64,000 nt of DNA. Origin: Echinostoma caproni. Taxonomy: Eukaryota; Platyhelminthes; Trematoda; Plagiorchiida; Echinostomatidae. Below, piece after piece: positions 26,263-40,000 of the stretch. The stretch is from contig UZAN01039370.1 of NCBI GenBank assembly GCA_900618425.1, positions 251,626-315,625 of the forward strand, in the 5' to 3' direction. Position 1 is the stretch's first letter; every line of letters begins with the position of its first letter. The position numbers were made by a program, and so were the translations under genes. The notes under the pieces were generated by a model. It saw only the letters and a list, made by a program, of their open reading frames with translations. It made no database searches and had not been told where the DNA came from.

Positions 26263-28510
26263 TGGCTTTCCCCGTAGTGGGCTGCATACCAGCACTTTCA
26301 TTGACCACTTTGTCATCCTGAAAATTATGTTATTATCTATTCAATGAAAGGACGTAAAAGAAGAAAAATTAAACCGGGAAAACAATCAGTTTAGGAAGCT
26401 TCAGCGGGAGTTGAACGCAAATGGGTAGATATACCTTGAAAATATTCTGATAGGATGAATCCCTACTTGAATAGAAAAGATTTTAACAGCAGTCAAACCA
26501 TCGCAAAAATATAGGAAGCGGACCAATTTGAAACATTTTGGAATAGTGCAACTTTATGTATATGCACATTGAGGTATTGTTGTGTCCCGTTAAAGTAAAT
26601 AAATAAACACAGGTAATAACTCAGTACGTTTATTGTAAAGGGCACATATGTAGCCGGTCCATAGACCGGTGAGCAAGCAGGAGCGGGCAACAAGTAGGAA
26701 CGTCAGAAAGATCAACACAGGGCTCAAGCGTTACACAGCATCCGTATGCCGTCAAGTAGGCATTCGAATAATCTACTAATCAATATTGACACCTGATCAG
26801 CAGGAGCCGATTGATATCTTAGTAGAGACAGTCCGCATTGCGTGAGTACTTGAGTTTGTTAGCAGGCAATCAATCAATTATTCACTCCGGTCACAGTCAT
26901 GCACGACAAACGTATCAGTCAATTTTAGGCCATAGCAGTAATCAGATGTCGTAGCTTGCAAGCAGAAAGATATATCAACTGGCAATTATGAATTTACTTG
27001 AGAAATAAACTCCTACTCTGCTAATTTCGACAAAATCTCGCAGTAAAATGAGTAATCTTATAAGAAAGTATGGGCAGTGGATTGTCATAGGATTTTAGTT
27101 TGTCTAGAAGAGATAATGAGGACGCAGAAGTGTTACCAGGTATTACGAAATAGCAGACCGAACACAGAGACTCAGATACGTGATGATGGAGTGTGAGACA
27201 GAACATATCGTATCTGGCACGTCTTGTTGATTTTATTTCTGAGAAGTCAAAGCAATGGGTCAAAAACGTGTAGATAGTATATTTGAGAGGAAAGTTAAGG
27301 ATGGCAAAAACGTACTAGGTCTCTACAAAATAGGAGTAGACCATGTAGCCGCATTTACGTATGTGTTGTGATTATCTTACTTATTGAACTCGCATTGTAC
27401 TCGAAGATTGTTCCAACAGATCATCAGGACTGTTTGCGGATCTTAGTTTCGAGGTTTGTAGAAGCAAGAGAATTTTTTCGGTGGACCGAGTTGGTTCTGA
27501 AACAGTCCAAAGGACTGCAACAGCGAAGAGCGTTCGAAGCTTAATAGACAGACGCCGAGTTTGACTCATTGATATCCGTGCTGTGGAGCGTAGCCAATTT
27601 TTCATTGTGCCAAAGGAGCAAATACTTTTCCGAATTACCTTTACTTTCTTGCTTTCCCGTTGTTCTCTGGCCAACAATTCACTGAGATCTTATATTCAAA
27701 CTTGATCCGGTGGGATATCTGATGCACGCAGACGAACCCTGTGATCTACCATGCCTTCCTTATATCTTCTTTAATAAGTCAATACAGCTTATCATCCTTC
27801 AGTTGAAAAATGGTAACAAAGTGTCGAAAGCTGATAAATTGTGTCAGTGAAAATGTCCCTGTGTATGATGAAGAGCACAAACCTGAAATAATGGACGGAA
27901 GAGAATCAAGACATTGATCTTGTGTGACACGCTCAACCTTCCTTAGCTAGAAATATGAGCTAATTTTTTATCATACTTAAGTTCTTATCTGCGTAAAAAC
28001 GTTAATGATCCTTTGTTTAAAATAAATTAACTTTAAAATATATCAAAAGCTTCGCAGTATCGGTGCTAACGTCGTCTATAATACAAAGTTATCTCACATT
28101 GAATAAACGTAAATCAATACCAAATGATTTTAAAAGGAACGTAAGTTAGTAGACACGAAAACAATGAACCATTAAATGCTATTCGAATGAAGTAAGCATT
28201 CAGGTTTTTCCTTTAGTTTTGTTCATAATACTTAATTTTGAGGGCTTTTAATAAATGCAACGTGGTAGCAATATCTCAAACGCTGATAGAATTATGTATT
28301 GTTTCTCATATTGAGGCAATCCACACATCAGAAAATTCTTCACTTATTAAAAAAGAAATGATAGCAGACATTCACCTTATATCTACTTCAATTGAACAAA
28401 CGTTGACTGGCATGGTTTACTAAGTTATTGTGTTTCTACAGTATGTAACAGTGAACATTAACGATCGAACAGCTAACATCACTGCATATAATTCAGTTAA
28501 CGATTTTCAG
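26263..28510. other. Non-coding stretch
   Basis: No recognisable gene. Open frames at 27381-27677 (minus) and 28238-28423 (plus) have passable composition but no convincing splice pair or homology. Confidence 0.4.
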
Positions 28511-28701
28511 TGTTTTGCACACAATCAAAAGTGGACAAAACTGTTAGTTCTACAGACTGTCAATTGCATAATGCACTACGAAGGAGTAATCACGTAAGTC
28601 ACGTGTTGTCTGTCCAGAGAGTGGAAACAGCACAACAATCGGAATGCCAAGAACTGAGAAAACGTGTTATAAATAGAATTAGTAACAGAATTATCGGCTA
28701 A
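28511..28701 (+). CDS. Candidate terminal coding exon, product unknown
   Basis: A good acceptor (AACGATTTTCAG) is followed by an open frame ending in TAA at 28699-28701. It starts with two bases of a split codon and gives 62 residues. The C-terminal half (RVETAQQSECQELRKRVINR) is charged and could be helical. A donor-like GTAAGTC at 28594 followed by CTGTCCAG 24 nt later offers an alternative reading in another frame, since very short introns occur in flatworms. No homology recognised and no upstream exon assigned. Confidence 0.3.
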
Positions 28702-31028
28702 GTCATTGTTTGAAAGCTCATAGCTTAGACTGAACTGCCGGGTGCTAAAAACATTTATACTTCTACATTTCGTTGGTGTGAAACCAGTTAGAGCAGCAAA
28801 CGAATTGGTGGGAACTTATGGATTACTTGGTAACTTACTTGCTATTTGAATAGTGAGAACCAATGGCCAGATTTATTTCGGATTTTGTCAGTTGCCTATG
28901 GTTTCTAGACTGTAAATTAATCCAGCCAAACTGACACATATGCGCGTAAGTATTCATGGTGTGATCAGGATATTGATTTTTGATTGGTCGCGCAATTGAA
29001 ACCCAACAAATGCACAGATTTATTCAACGAAATTAAGTTCGTGGGATGAAAGTCTTCACTTCAGTCGAAAATGGGCTGGAAACACAAAATGTGGGGACGT
29101 TATAGGATTCTCCAGATTGCGTACAAAATGTACAAAATGATTCAGGCAGTTCAACTGTTGTCCAGAATTAGTCTTCAGGCTATGTGAGCTTGAAAATAAT
29201 TACCGGGTTTGTTCATTATTGATGTTTTTCACGTGTTCAGGTCGCTCAAAATTAGTTTCGATGGTGATATCTACCTCAGAGAAACCACGAAAGCCAAACG
29301 TTTGAGGAACGGATAGAAACACGCGTTTGGAAACTTTACAGCATTCATTCGGAGAAATGTTGAAAAGTTGAAGGACAGACCAGAGCAATTAGCTAGTTCA
29401 ACAATATGTGCACGATCACACTAAACGTCAGTAAATTGAGTCACGCAAAAATGTCAGAGGCATAACTGACCAGACGGTAATGATAGAGGAACTTTTATTA
29501 CGATTGCTGAAGATACTGGAGCACTTCAGAGCAACCCATGGTTCGCCAATGATTGCTAACACTCTGAAAACTGTTTTGCTGTTAGCAATGAATGCGAAAT
29601 GTGTTTTCACGTAACGAAAAACAACCACGTCTGGGCTACTGAAATGTAGGGCATCAATAAATGCGGATTTGTAGCCTGGAAATAGAAAACATACAACGAC
29701 CGACAAGAGGGACTTTTTCAAGGTAATCCGTTATGCATCCGCTTTCGGTATGCACTCTCAACTACACATTGATAAATACGTTAAATACAAGCGGCACAGA
29801 AACAAAGTAATAAGTATTTTGACCTCATGACACTGCTTGCAAGTCCCGTATGAACTGATTCGTTATGGATGCTATATCTGTAGTGTAATAATAATAAAAT
29901 ACAACTTTAATTGCGAAGACTTGGCACCCAAGGCGACATCCGTCAACCACAGTTTAAGTGAAAAATGGTAACATGACCGTCCTGTGGGGAATATTGCGAG
30001 AATATCGAAGTACATCTTCAACAAATCAACCTGGGGGCAACCCATTTAGATTCCAACACAAATGTTTGAAAATCATTATTTTTCATGTTTGAGTTTGGGT
30101 TGATAATTTTTTATCTTATTTAGTGATAATCCTCTATCTATCTAGTGAATAGATCGAACAATTGCAGAAAGAAATACAAATCTTGCGTCGACATGTAATG
30201 TTTGCGAAAAAGCTGAAGCCACCTTTCCCTGAGTAGCAATTATCGTTCATCCGTTGACAGTTTTCTCAAGGGATCACAAAAAACGCGTGCATACAAACGA
30301 TATTCAAACTTGCCTTCATGTTAACCGTACGATGTCGTTCATGGTTGAAGAAAACATGATCGACGCAACTTCGCACCACAATAATGGCTTCAGCACTATT
30401 TTAATGTATCTGAAGTTATATAAAGTTGGTAATTATTTGTTGCAGATTACCACAAACCTGATATATACATTCAGAACACCTTTACCACCAATTTCGCGTG
30501 AAAAAGTAATCTCGTTCGGTCAGGAGTTGTGTGGAATATTAACTCCAAAACGTAGACTTCTAGTCACTATTCTCAGGCGAGAATTGTTCATTAGTGAATG
30601 CTGAATCAGATAAAAGGAAATGCACAATTTTGAGTGACGTGTCAAACGCACCGCAAATCCGCCTTAAATTAGGAGTAACTGCCAATCTGTTGTCCATCAA
30701 CGCGTTTGAATAAACTGCAATTGGCGAAACACAATCATGTGGTATTTTCCGAGTATTTGCAACAAAATTTGATTGACAAGTTCACATAAAATGATGATTG
30801 ACGCAGAAGGAAAAAGCGCGGATGAGCAAACTGCAAATAAACATCCATCGCTTGCAGGGAAACTGAGTGTTTGTGTATTCTAAGCTTATATCTAAATACG
30901 TTGTCTTATATTTTGTTATGAGCATTACTTTCAATTTTATTCTGGGTGGCGATAAACATCTCACTGGATTAGGTCACATGATTCTAGCAGAATGTTTTCC
31001 TTCATTTTCATTCACTCTTATCTACAAG
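28702..31028. other. Non-coding stretch
   Basis: No recognisable gene, RNA or transposon. The largest frame (30254-30604, plus) has no family resemblance and no convincing splice context. Confidence 0.45.
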
Positions 31029-34000
31029 GAGTATTCATATATCTCTTGGTGTAATTTTGATTATACTCATTGTCTTGGAAGCAATTCGTTTTGTAGCAAT
31101 CCGCACGTGCAACTGCATTTAGATTTCTACATGAAACTCGGATTTCAGAATGTGTTTCTTTCCATTGACATCATGGACCTATGGTTACCTGCAATGAAGG
31201 CGATTATTTGTAAACGTTGGAGCAGTAAGTGCCTTTGAAATAAATGAGTCATCTTAAGATTGCCCTACATTTGTTCTTTCGCTCGGACAAGTGAAAGAAA
31301 CATGCTAGTTTTTTCTGTATGACTGGGGCATTTTACGTTTTCTCTACCTAATGATGTACATATTTAAATGAAAAAGTAGACTGTAGGTTTGGCAAACGTA
31401 GGAACAGCGGAAGGAATCCTACTTAATTGTCAGAATGTCTGCTATAAAATAATCTGATCCTCGGTTGTAAAAATTAGATACAATGTTTTTCTAAAACCAC
31501 ATTTAATGTTTATTACGTGAATCTAGCAAGAGACTAGAAGGAAGGTGAGCGGTAAACGGACGAGCACACTTGACTTTTTCCTTGAATGGAAATCTGTGAA
31601 TTTGTAAACAATTCAACTTTTTTAAATGATTGATTTTTCTGATTCACCCAGATGCAACAGAATAGGACATCAATGTTATAATTTTCTTTGTCAATTGAAC
31701 TTGACTGATACGCACCAACTTCGTTCTAATTCGTTTTGAGGACAACACTTGACCTGGATTTTGAGTAAACAATTAATCTGGAGGAGGTAAAATTCCAACT
31801 TCCATCGGATGGTGGCAAGGGCACAGCATTATTGGGTTCAGGTTTCCTGTTGTCATTTCGATTCAACAAAATACTCCGCACCTTTCAAAAGGAAGGAATA
31901 AAGTTAGTAATTTAGCCAATGGAATGACTTGATGAGCAATCAACAATCAGTACCGACAGCTGTTTCTGATTTGACAATAGAGCACCCCATTTTAAGTCAC
32001 AATCGAGAATCTCACACCACTCAGCACCAGATGTTTGTGAGATCACGTGAGTTAAACATGTTATATACGGTCCGATGTTTGCTTGTGTACTATGTTTTTC
32101 ACTGAGGCGAGTTATTCCACCGTGATAAAAGGAATTCGACCTTCCTGGCAAAACCAAAACAGTCGCACGCTTAGACAGAAACGAATGCTTCTGGCGCTTT
32201 TGAGGTCACTGGGTAGGTTACAGAAAAATTTGGAGATATTCAATTCCTTGGTTGACGAAAAATCTGAGCTATGAGTTCCGAGAATTTTCGAAATAAACTG
32301 CCATTATGTAAAGGGTAGGGATTTTCACTTTTGTAGCATCTGACTTCACGAGTCACAAGCGAACTGATGTGGTGTAAAGAACGTTGAGGAACATATCCAG
32401 AACGGAAGGATCCACAAACATTTTAAACACTATGAACGTCGCAATGTATTTACACATCACAGATCACTCTTGTGGATTTATTTGGATGGCTGCAAAATTG
32501 AACATCTAAGACTGTGAAGAACACCTAACCGTGGGCAATGCACAGCTTAGATGGTTTCATGGAATCATCAAAATAATGTTTGTAGAAGAAATCAACGCGT
32601 TTTTCAAAATGCAACCTGACATTGTGTCTAAATTTGAATGGACACCCAATCGTGCAGATCCATAATAAGGAGCAGTTCAGATGAATTACCCAATGGCTGA
32701 TAGAATACAAAACATCCTTAACAATAATTAAAACTCGTTCTCCATTGCGTGTTCTACGGCATATAGTATTAGAAAATTTGTTCCGCCGAATTGTAGCATC
32801 TGAAGTGCTCTGTGTAACGGACAGGGCAAGAATAACACCGCATCTGAAATAGTTGATTGTTTATTGGTGACAGGAATTTTGTCCGCATGAGCTCTCTGAA
32901 CAGCAGTGAAGAATTGGTGATAATTATTTGTAATAACATGAAAAAGATTAAACAATGCTTTTTCATACATAATGTCATCTTTAATTCACTGTAATGCAAC
33001 GACTGCTTATTGAAGCTGCACATCAGTCTGATCCAACGAAATCAGTAATTGTTCTACTGTCCTAGGAGAATGTAACAGATATCAGAAACAGATTTATGAA
33101 GGGTTATGCGTCTGGTTATATGTGATCCATTTTAATTATTTTCAAAACTTATCTATCAGATTGACATTTTTGTCTTGACAGTTAGTCACCTCTACTGGAT
33201 TCATCAGCTTGGAAACATATTTACAGTATGCTTGCAAATCCAGTGCACCTGTACCAGTGCCAGTTAGATGGTTTTATGTTGGTAATTGATCAACGTTATT
33301 GATGCATTCTTCGTCTACAGAATTTGCAAATCCAATACATAATGATTTCCGGTTCTGTTTTGGCATTAAGTATTCCAAGTAGTACGTATTGACAGCTCCA
33401 ACACTCCTGCTGAATCTAGTCGGATGAAAGGCCAATAAAGTCTTCCCTTGTTTAAATTGACTCGGTTTTAATGCTTCGAAATACACTTCTCTCCGAAATT
33501 GATGGCGGGCATCTAAACGTTACACCCATTTGGTTATTCACCGGAAGAACGTGTTTTTATTGACTTCATGACACTCATAACAATAACAACAACTGGAAGA
33601 GAGGCAAAAAGAACGCAAAACACTTCCATTTAATATGGAACAACAGTAAACAAAGTCGGAGTCTAATGTTTCGATAGAAGTACTGAGTTCATGCTCCAGT
33701 AGTCAGTATTGCTTATGGGGACTGCTCATGTTGCGGCAGAAAACTGTCCTACAGAATAGCTTCCATAACCGCTCCGTTGAAATCACACTCGTAGACATCG
33801 TAAGATAAATGTATCCCCTTAGGTAACCAAAGGTATTTTGAGCGATGGTGACTACTGTAAAGATGATGATGACTGAACCGCGTATGATACCTTCATCGAG
33901 GTCAAAGAGTACGGCGATGCATTCAACCAGTTATTTCGAAATGTTTGCAAATTAAACGCCGTAGATTATTCAACCGTGAAATTGGTCATCGTTCTGCATC

Positions 34001-37000
34001 GACATGGAAACTATTAATCATTTATCTTGGTTAATAATGAACGCACGTAGTGGAACGTGAATCCTTTTACGAGTCTTGAGGCTTAGAATATTGTTTCTCA
34101 TAATCGATGAGTTGGATTTTCCGACGAATGTGAAAGGGGCACACATTTTGAATGCTAATTTAGCTTTGAAGCCACTTCATTTCCCGTAGACCCGACAGTG
34201 ATGAGTGACAAATTTTGTCTAGGGTAGACTCTTTCACTCTTTCTAGTGTAACTGTAGATAACAATCTTAGCTGTTTGAAACATATCCACATCGTCGTTGG
34301 TAAACTGCGGCCCTTTTATTTTTTTTGCTTAAAACCTCAGACAATTTCGCGGTTCTTAATTAGATATTGCTACTTTTTTGCACCATTTTGTTTTGCACAT
34401 TTTGCTCCATTATACTGTAGTTAATCAACGAATCCATTTTAAACAAGATTTGAAAGACTTATGCTGTTGTCTAACTATTGTTGGGTGCGTTACCTTAATT
34501 CACGTAAACGGATATGTTGCGAAACTTTCAAAGTTTCAAAACTTCTTGTGTCAACTGTTCGCAAATAATTTTCAGAGTGCAAGACATCAAATTAACACGT
34601 AGTTGTTTTCAACCCTCAACGCGCACCGAATTCCGACAAATGTCATCCCGTATAAACATTCACCGACAGTTGATTGTTTCCTACCGCACACGTTTACTGG
34701 CAAACAACGAGAGGGTAGTAGTGAAAAGCGCAACGTCCATGTACTGTGAACAAATGCTCCCCTCCCTGTAAAATGGTTTTCGTGTGAAAAATGACATGCT
34801 TAGCTTTTTTCAAACTTAAACGGTTGCTTCAGAAGTTGCGAACTTGTTACACAATAAAATGAACAGTCCAACTGTTGAAATGTATCGTAAATATATCAAT
34901 TGGGACATTGACCACAATAAGGGTTTACTTGCAAAATCCGGTATTTCAAACGTAGAAGCCGTTTAATGTAGAGGAGCAACAGGTCAAACTATGCGTCAGA
35001 TGCACAACGTCAGGTTAAAACTAAAATTCACTGAGGAAAATGTTCACGATCAAACCTCTTCAAATCAAAACGGCTTGTCAGTAAGTAAGCTCGCGTAATA
35101 GTTGGGCAGCAGTGAGGCCTTTTGCCAATTCACGTCGAACTTCATACTACACCTGTAATTTTTCATTTACAAAATTTAATGTAGCAAATTATCAGGCTTT
35201 CTTAACTTTACGTTTTTAAATATTAGTTGAAAACAAATCGCAAAATACATTCCTACACATTTGTTTTTCAGCAGTTGTAAAATTAAACACTCTGTACACT
35301 TAAGCAAAAGAAATTCGCTTAAAGTACTGATAATAAATTGTGTAGTTCAGAATCAGTTACATGTAAAAGAATCCTCAGATTCATAGTGAGATACCCGATA
35401 GCCCCGAGTGGACAATTATGTGACGGATACACCCTTACCAGTTGAACTGTAAGTGCACAACGACACCACCAGCTTTTTCACATTGAGCTCATTCACGCTA
35501 ATAGAGAAGTTAGCAAATCTGTCCATTGTCAGGTGTTATTTGACCTCCATCGAAATGCATTGAAATAAATGCTGAGCTCAGTTAATTGATCGAATGATGC
35601 TTCATGGTAGATAATACAAAAGGAATATATTCATATTTGGATAGTGATAATACAGTCATTTATTAAACATCTGTGTTTATCAAGTGTAACTACGATGAAT
35701 TTCCTGTTTAACAAACGAATGGCATTTTGAATACTGACCAAATAGCTTGAGGTGTTTTATTTCGACTGATTCTTTTCGCTGTGGCAACCGCGTTTATACC
35801 GTGCTTCAAATAAATAGAAAGGATGTAAGTTGATAGGTGTTGAATATTTTCCAGATATAATGAATCAATGAGATCATCGTGTTTATTCGATTACATTGCT
35901 GTTTTTAGATAAAAGTGGATATCATGTTTTTACTAGGATATTGCTAAAGCTTGTCTAACAAAACAGAAAAAACGATCCACGTTGGTAAGCTCAGATTAAC
36001 CAGCATAATCCATATTCAGTATGAACAATTATCAAACCCTGGATTGAAAATGATTATTTTCTTTATGCATTTGTCTTCTCACGTACGTAAATACAACTCG
36101 ATGTTCTAAAACAGTTTTGTCTTTGATGGACAAATTTCATGATAATTAGAATAGAGATAAGCCGTTTGACCTGCGCTTACTTTCCAAATTTTTCATCCTA
36201 CGACTGTTCTAACAATATGATAAAACCATGAAAGAAAACCGATTTTCCTCCGGTAAAATCACACATTCTTGATTTGTGTGCTCTACAAAAGTCCAATTTC
36301 ATATTCAGCGAAACTTTCTCACGGACACAGAAAAACATAATCTCCCTGTATTTTTATAATCGTCTTGCATTATGTGTCATCTCAACTATCATATTTTCCT
36401 AACAGTGTTTCAGTAAATAACTGACAATACGTGAAACAACTGTTGCCGACAAGCCACTAGTAAGAAGCGAACGACAATAAAACCAATAATATCTAGCTTA
36501 ACCAGTGGCTCGAACCAAGATAAAAGACCGGATTGTGTGGGACATACCGGATAGATAGCTTTATCCAGGTGGTTGTTCAATGGCGTGAAATAAATTGAAT
36601 GACTACTTCATTGATAAAATAAGAAATATGTGGGCAGAATTAATATTAGCCATCAATTTCGTGTGCCCTCATTCAGCTGTAAGTGCACACATGAGTTGAA
36701 ATGAGTCATTTGAACAAGGTGGTGGGCAAGTGAGTTACGTGAGTTTTGCTTGGTTAGGGGTTGAGGTTAAGTTAGATGACATAATTTGATATGTAGATGA
36801 ACTGGTCCGAATGATATGATGATTGCGTTTGAGGGGGATTGAGTGAGGCTCATGTCACGCCAACCTATGATGGGGTGGTGTCAAGGTTGACATAATCACT
36901 ACTACGGCAACAACATNACTCTCAAAGTCCAGGAACGTCTAGGCCTCGCGATGACTCGGTGCGTCAACATGCTTATCTGGATCTAACCAATGACGGACGA

Positions 37001-40000
37001 TCGCACTAGATGGTGGTTTTCATCCCCCAAAGATCTCCCCTCTCTGTCCCTCCACCTAATTCAGCACATCGTTTGGAGAAGTTGACGTCCATATCAAATG
37101 TTGTCATCTGGCTTGACCTCAGCCCCTAATCAAACACAAATCACTCAACTCCCTTGTCCACCACCTTGTTCAAATCACTCGTTTCAACTCTTATGTTTGT
37201 TCTTTTTACAAGATCATAAAAATGTTCATTTACAGCTGAATGAGAGCACACGAATTTGGTGGTCAATATCAATCCTGCCCACNNNNNNNNNNNNNNNNNN
37301 NNNNNNNNNNNNNNNNNNNNNNNNNNNNNNNNNNNNNNNNNNNNNNNNNNNNNNNNNNNNNNNNNNNNNNNNNNNNNNNNNNNNNNNNNNNNNNNNNNNN
37401 NNNNNNNNNNNNNNNNNNNNNNNNNNNNNNNNNNNNNNNNNNNNNNNNNNNNNNNNNNNNNNNNNNNNNNNNNNNNNNNNNNNNNNNNNNNNNNNNNNNN
37501 NNNNNNNNNNNNNNNNNNNNNNNNNNNNNNNNNNNNNNNNNNNNNNNNNNNNNNNNNNNNNNNNNNNNNNNNNNNNNNNNNNNNNNNNNNNNNNNNNNNN
37601 NNNNNNNNNNNNNNNNNNNNNNNNNNNNNNNNNNNNNNNNNNNNNNNNNNNNNNNNNNNNNNNNNNNNNNNNNNNNNNNNNNNNNNNNNNNNNNNNNNNN
37701 NNNNNNNNNNNNNNNNNNNNNNNNNNNNNNNNNNNNNNNNNNNNNNNNNNNNNNNNNNNNNNNNNNNNNNNNNNNNNNNNNNNNNNNNNNNNNNNNNNNN
37801 NNNNNNNNNNNNNNNNNNNNNNNNNNNNNNNNNNNNNNNNNNNNNNNNNNNNNNNNNNNNNNNNNNNNNNNNNNNNNNNNNNNNNNNNNNNNNNNNNNNN
37901 NNNNNNNNNNNNNNNNNNNNNNNNNNNNNNNNNNNNNNNNNNNNNNNNNNNNNNNNNNNNNNNNNNNNNNNNNNNNNNNNNNNNNNNNNNNNNNNNNNNN
38001 NNNNNNNNNNNNNNNNNNNNNNNNNNNNNNNNNNNNNNNNNNNNNNNNNNNNNNNNNNNNNNNNNNNNNNNNNNNNNNNNNNNNNNNNNNNNNNNNNNNN
38101 NNNNNNNNNNNNNNNNNNNNNNNNNNNNNNNNNNNNNNNNNNNNNNNNNNNNNNNNNNNNNNNNNNNNNNNNNNNNNNNNNNNNNNNNNNNGAAAACATT
38201 TCTCTATTAATTGAGCAGTATGCAACGCCTAAATAAATCGAAGTCCTCTTTGCTTCAGACTTATTTTAATGAAATTCTCTTTAGGACTAAACATCAGCGT
38301 ATGCGTTGGGCAAATGCCTATAAATTATGGCGTCGTGATTGGTCACAAACTTATATTGCGCTAAAAAACTCGATGTATAAAGTTGGTGAATCCACCCTTG
38401 AGCCCACAGCACTTAAGATCACAACAACTCACGGTCACTGATCCACAGTAAACTTTGGCGTAAATATGCGTTACATGATTTAACCTGCGTTCATGACAGA
38501 AGACCTTTTTATATTTCATGTGAAAAACAATATGCTTCCGTTCCTAGAATGAGTATATGCAAATTTTAAACCAGTTGAACTAACCGGGGTAATGATGCGT
38601 GCCACGGCTATTCAGCGCCTAATATGTAGGTATGACGAGCACTTCATATTTATCAGATTCTGTTCCTAAACCGAGGTTCAATTTTGGTAGTCCTAATTCA
38701 ACATATCAATGAGAACCCACCATTAGTATATTCTCAATGGCTGATAAATATTTCTTTGCAAGATTTACCATGAAAGTGAATAACCTGCTTTAACAACCCA
38801 GTAACTGAAAGGTTCAAAAATGATCTATGATGAAGACAATGCACAGTAAATGCCGAAATGTTCTGTCAGTTCAAAAAGTACTATTATTAGAAATCCATGA
38901 ACTAACATGACGCAAAACTACTACAGGGATTCCAAAAACGCCATAAAATGCTCACAAGTCAGGTGACAATGAGACATAACGCTCTCGTTAATTGATTCGC
39001 TGACAGTAAAACCTAAAATGTCTTGCAAAACACTGCGAAGGTAAATAAGATAAATAAAACGTTCGTTGTAGTGACCTGGATTTTAATTGATACGAAGTCG
39101 AATGAGGCCGGCTCTCTGGTCTCTGTTGGACTGATTTTATTCACAGGATATAGTACTATTTTTGTTTGCAGTAGGAAGATGTTCTATTTAATTGCAACGC
39201 AATAAAATATCATAACAATAGCTCTCGATTGCGGGCACAATCATAACATTATGATATGTTTATTATTTACTGTACTAGAAACGTTCGAGTTATTTAAAGT
39301 CGAGCTACATTTCAGGTAAGTGCCAACAAGAGCCAGTTTACCTGTTCGCAAGAAGCTTCAAAGACAGATTATATTATTTCGCGTGTATACAGTCTTTATT
39401 AGTTAGGTAATCCAGCCCCCCAGCCCCTAACCAAGTGGTCGCGTTTCCAGTTTGCTCTGGTTGTAGTTCCAGGGTCCCAAGTTTGCCGCTCAGTTAAATT
39501 CGGACACCTAATGAAACCAGTCAGAAACATAAGTACGATTGTCTCCAGTTTCTTCTTATACGTTCAGTTTGCTCCGTGCACGACAGAAGTCATCATGAAT
39601 ATTACATTTCTTTATCGACGATTCTTATTTCTGACAATGGGTTCCAGGTAAAAATATACTAAAATGAAATCAGTGTGTGTTGCTGATTGTAAGATGTTTT
39701 CACCATCTATTCAATGAGTTGACATATTGTGTAAACGAAAACCTCAACAATACACTTCGATCAAAACGGACTCTGCAGATACGTTTTAAAAGAACATCGC
39801 AATAAAAAGTCAACAGCAACAGTACGGACGAGAGCAATATTAGAAGAAGTGTTCATCCACTTATCTTTCAGTGGCAACAGCTTAGTGAACATCCGTCGGA
39901 CAAACTCAACAAGCAATAATGGATAAACAAAAGATGTCGACCCCCAAATAAGCACTGTACAAAGAAGAAAATGGTCAAGGCACTTCAGCAGTTGCCCTGG

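Noticed and set aside
27381..27677. Minus-strand frame of 98 codons as a LINE ORF1
   Set aside because: Arg/Ser-rich composition only loosely resembles ORF1 proteins and no ordered motif was found.
35395..35450. tRNA-like or SINE-like sequence with box A resemblance
   Set aside because: No acceptable box B; the segment is better explained, if at all, as the short candidate exon 35402-35448.
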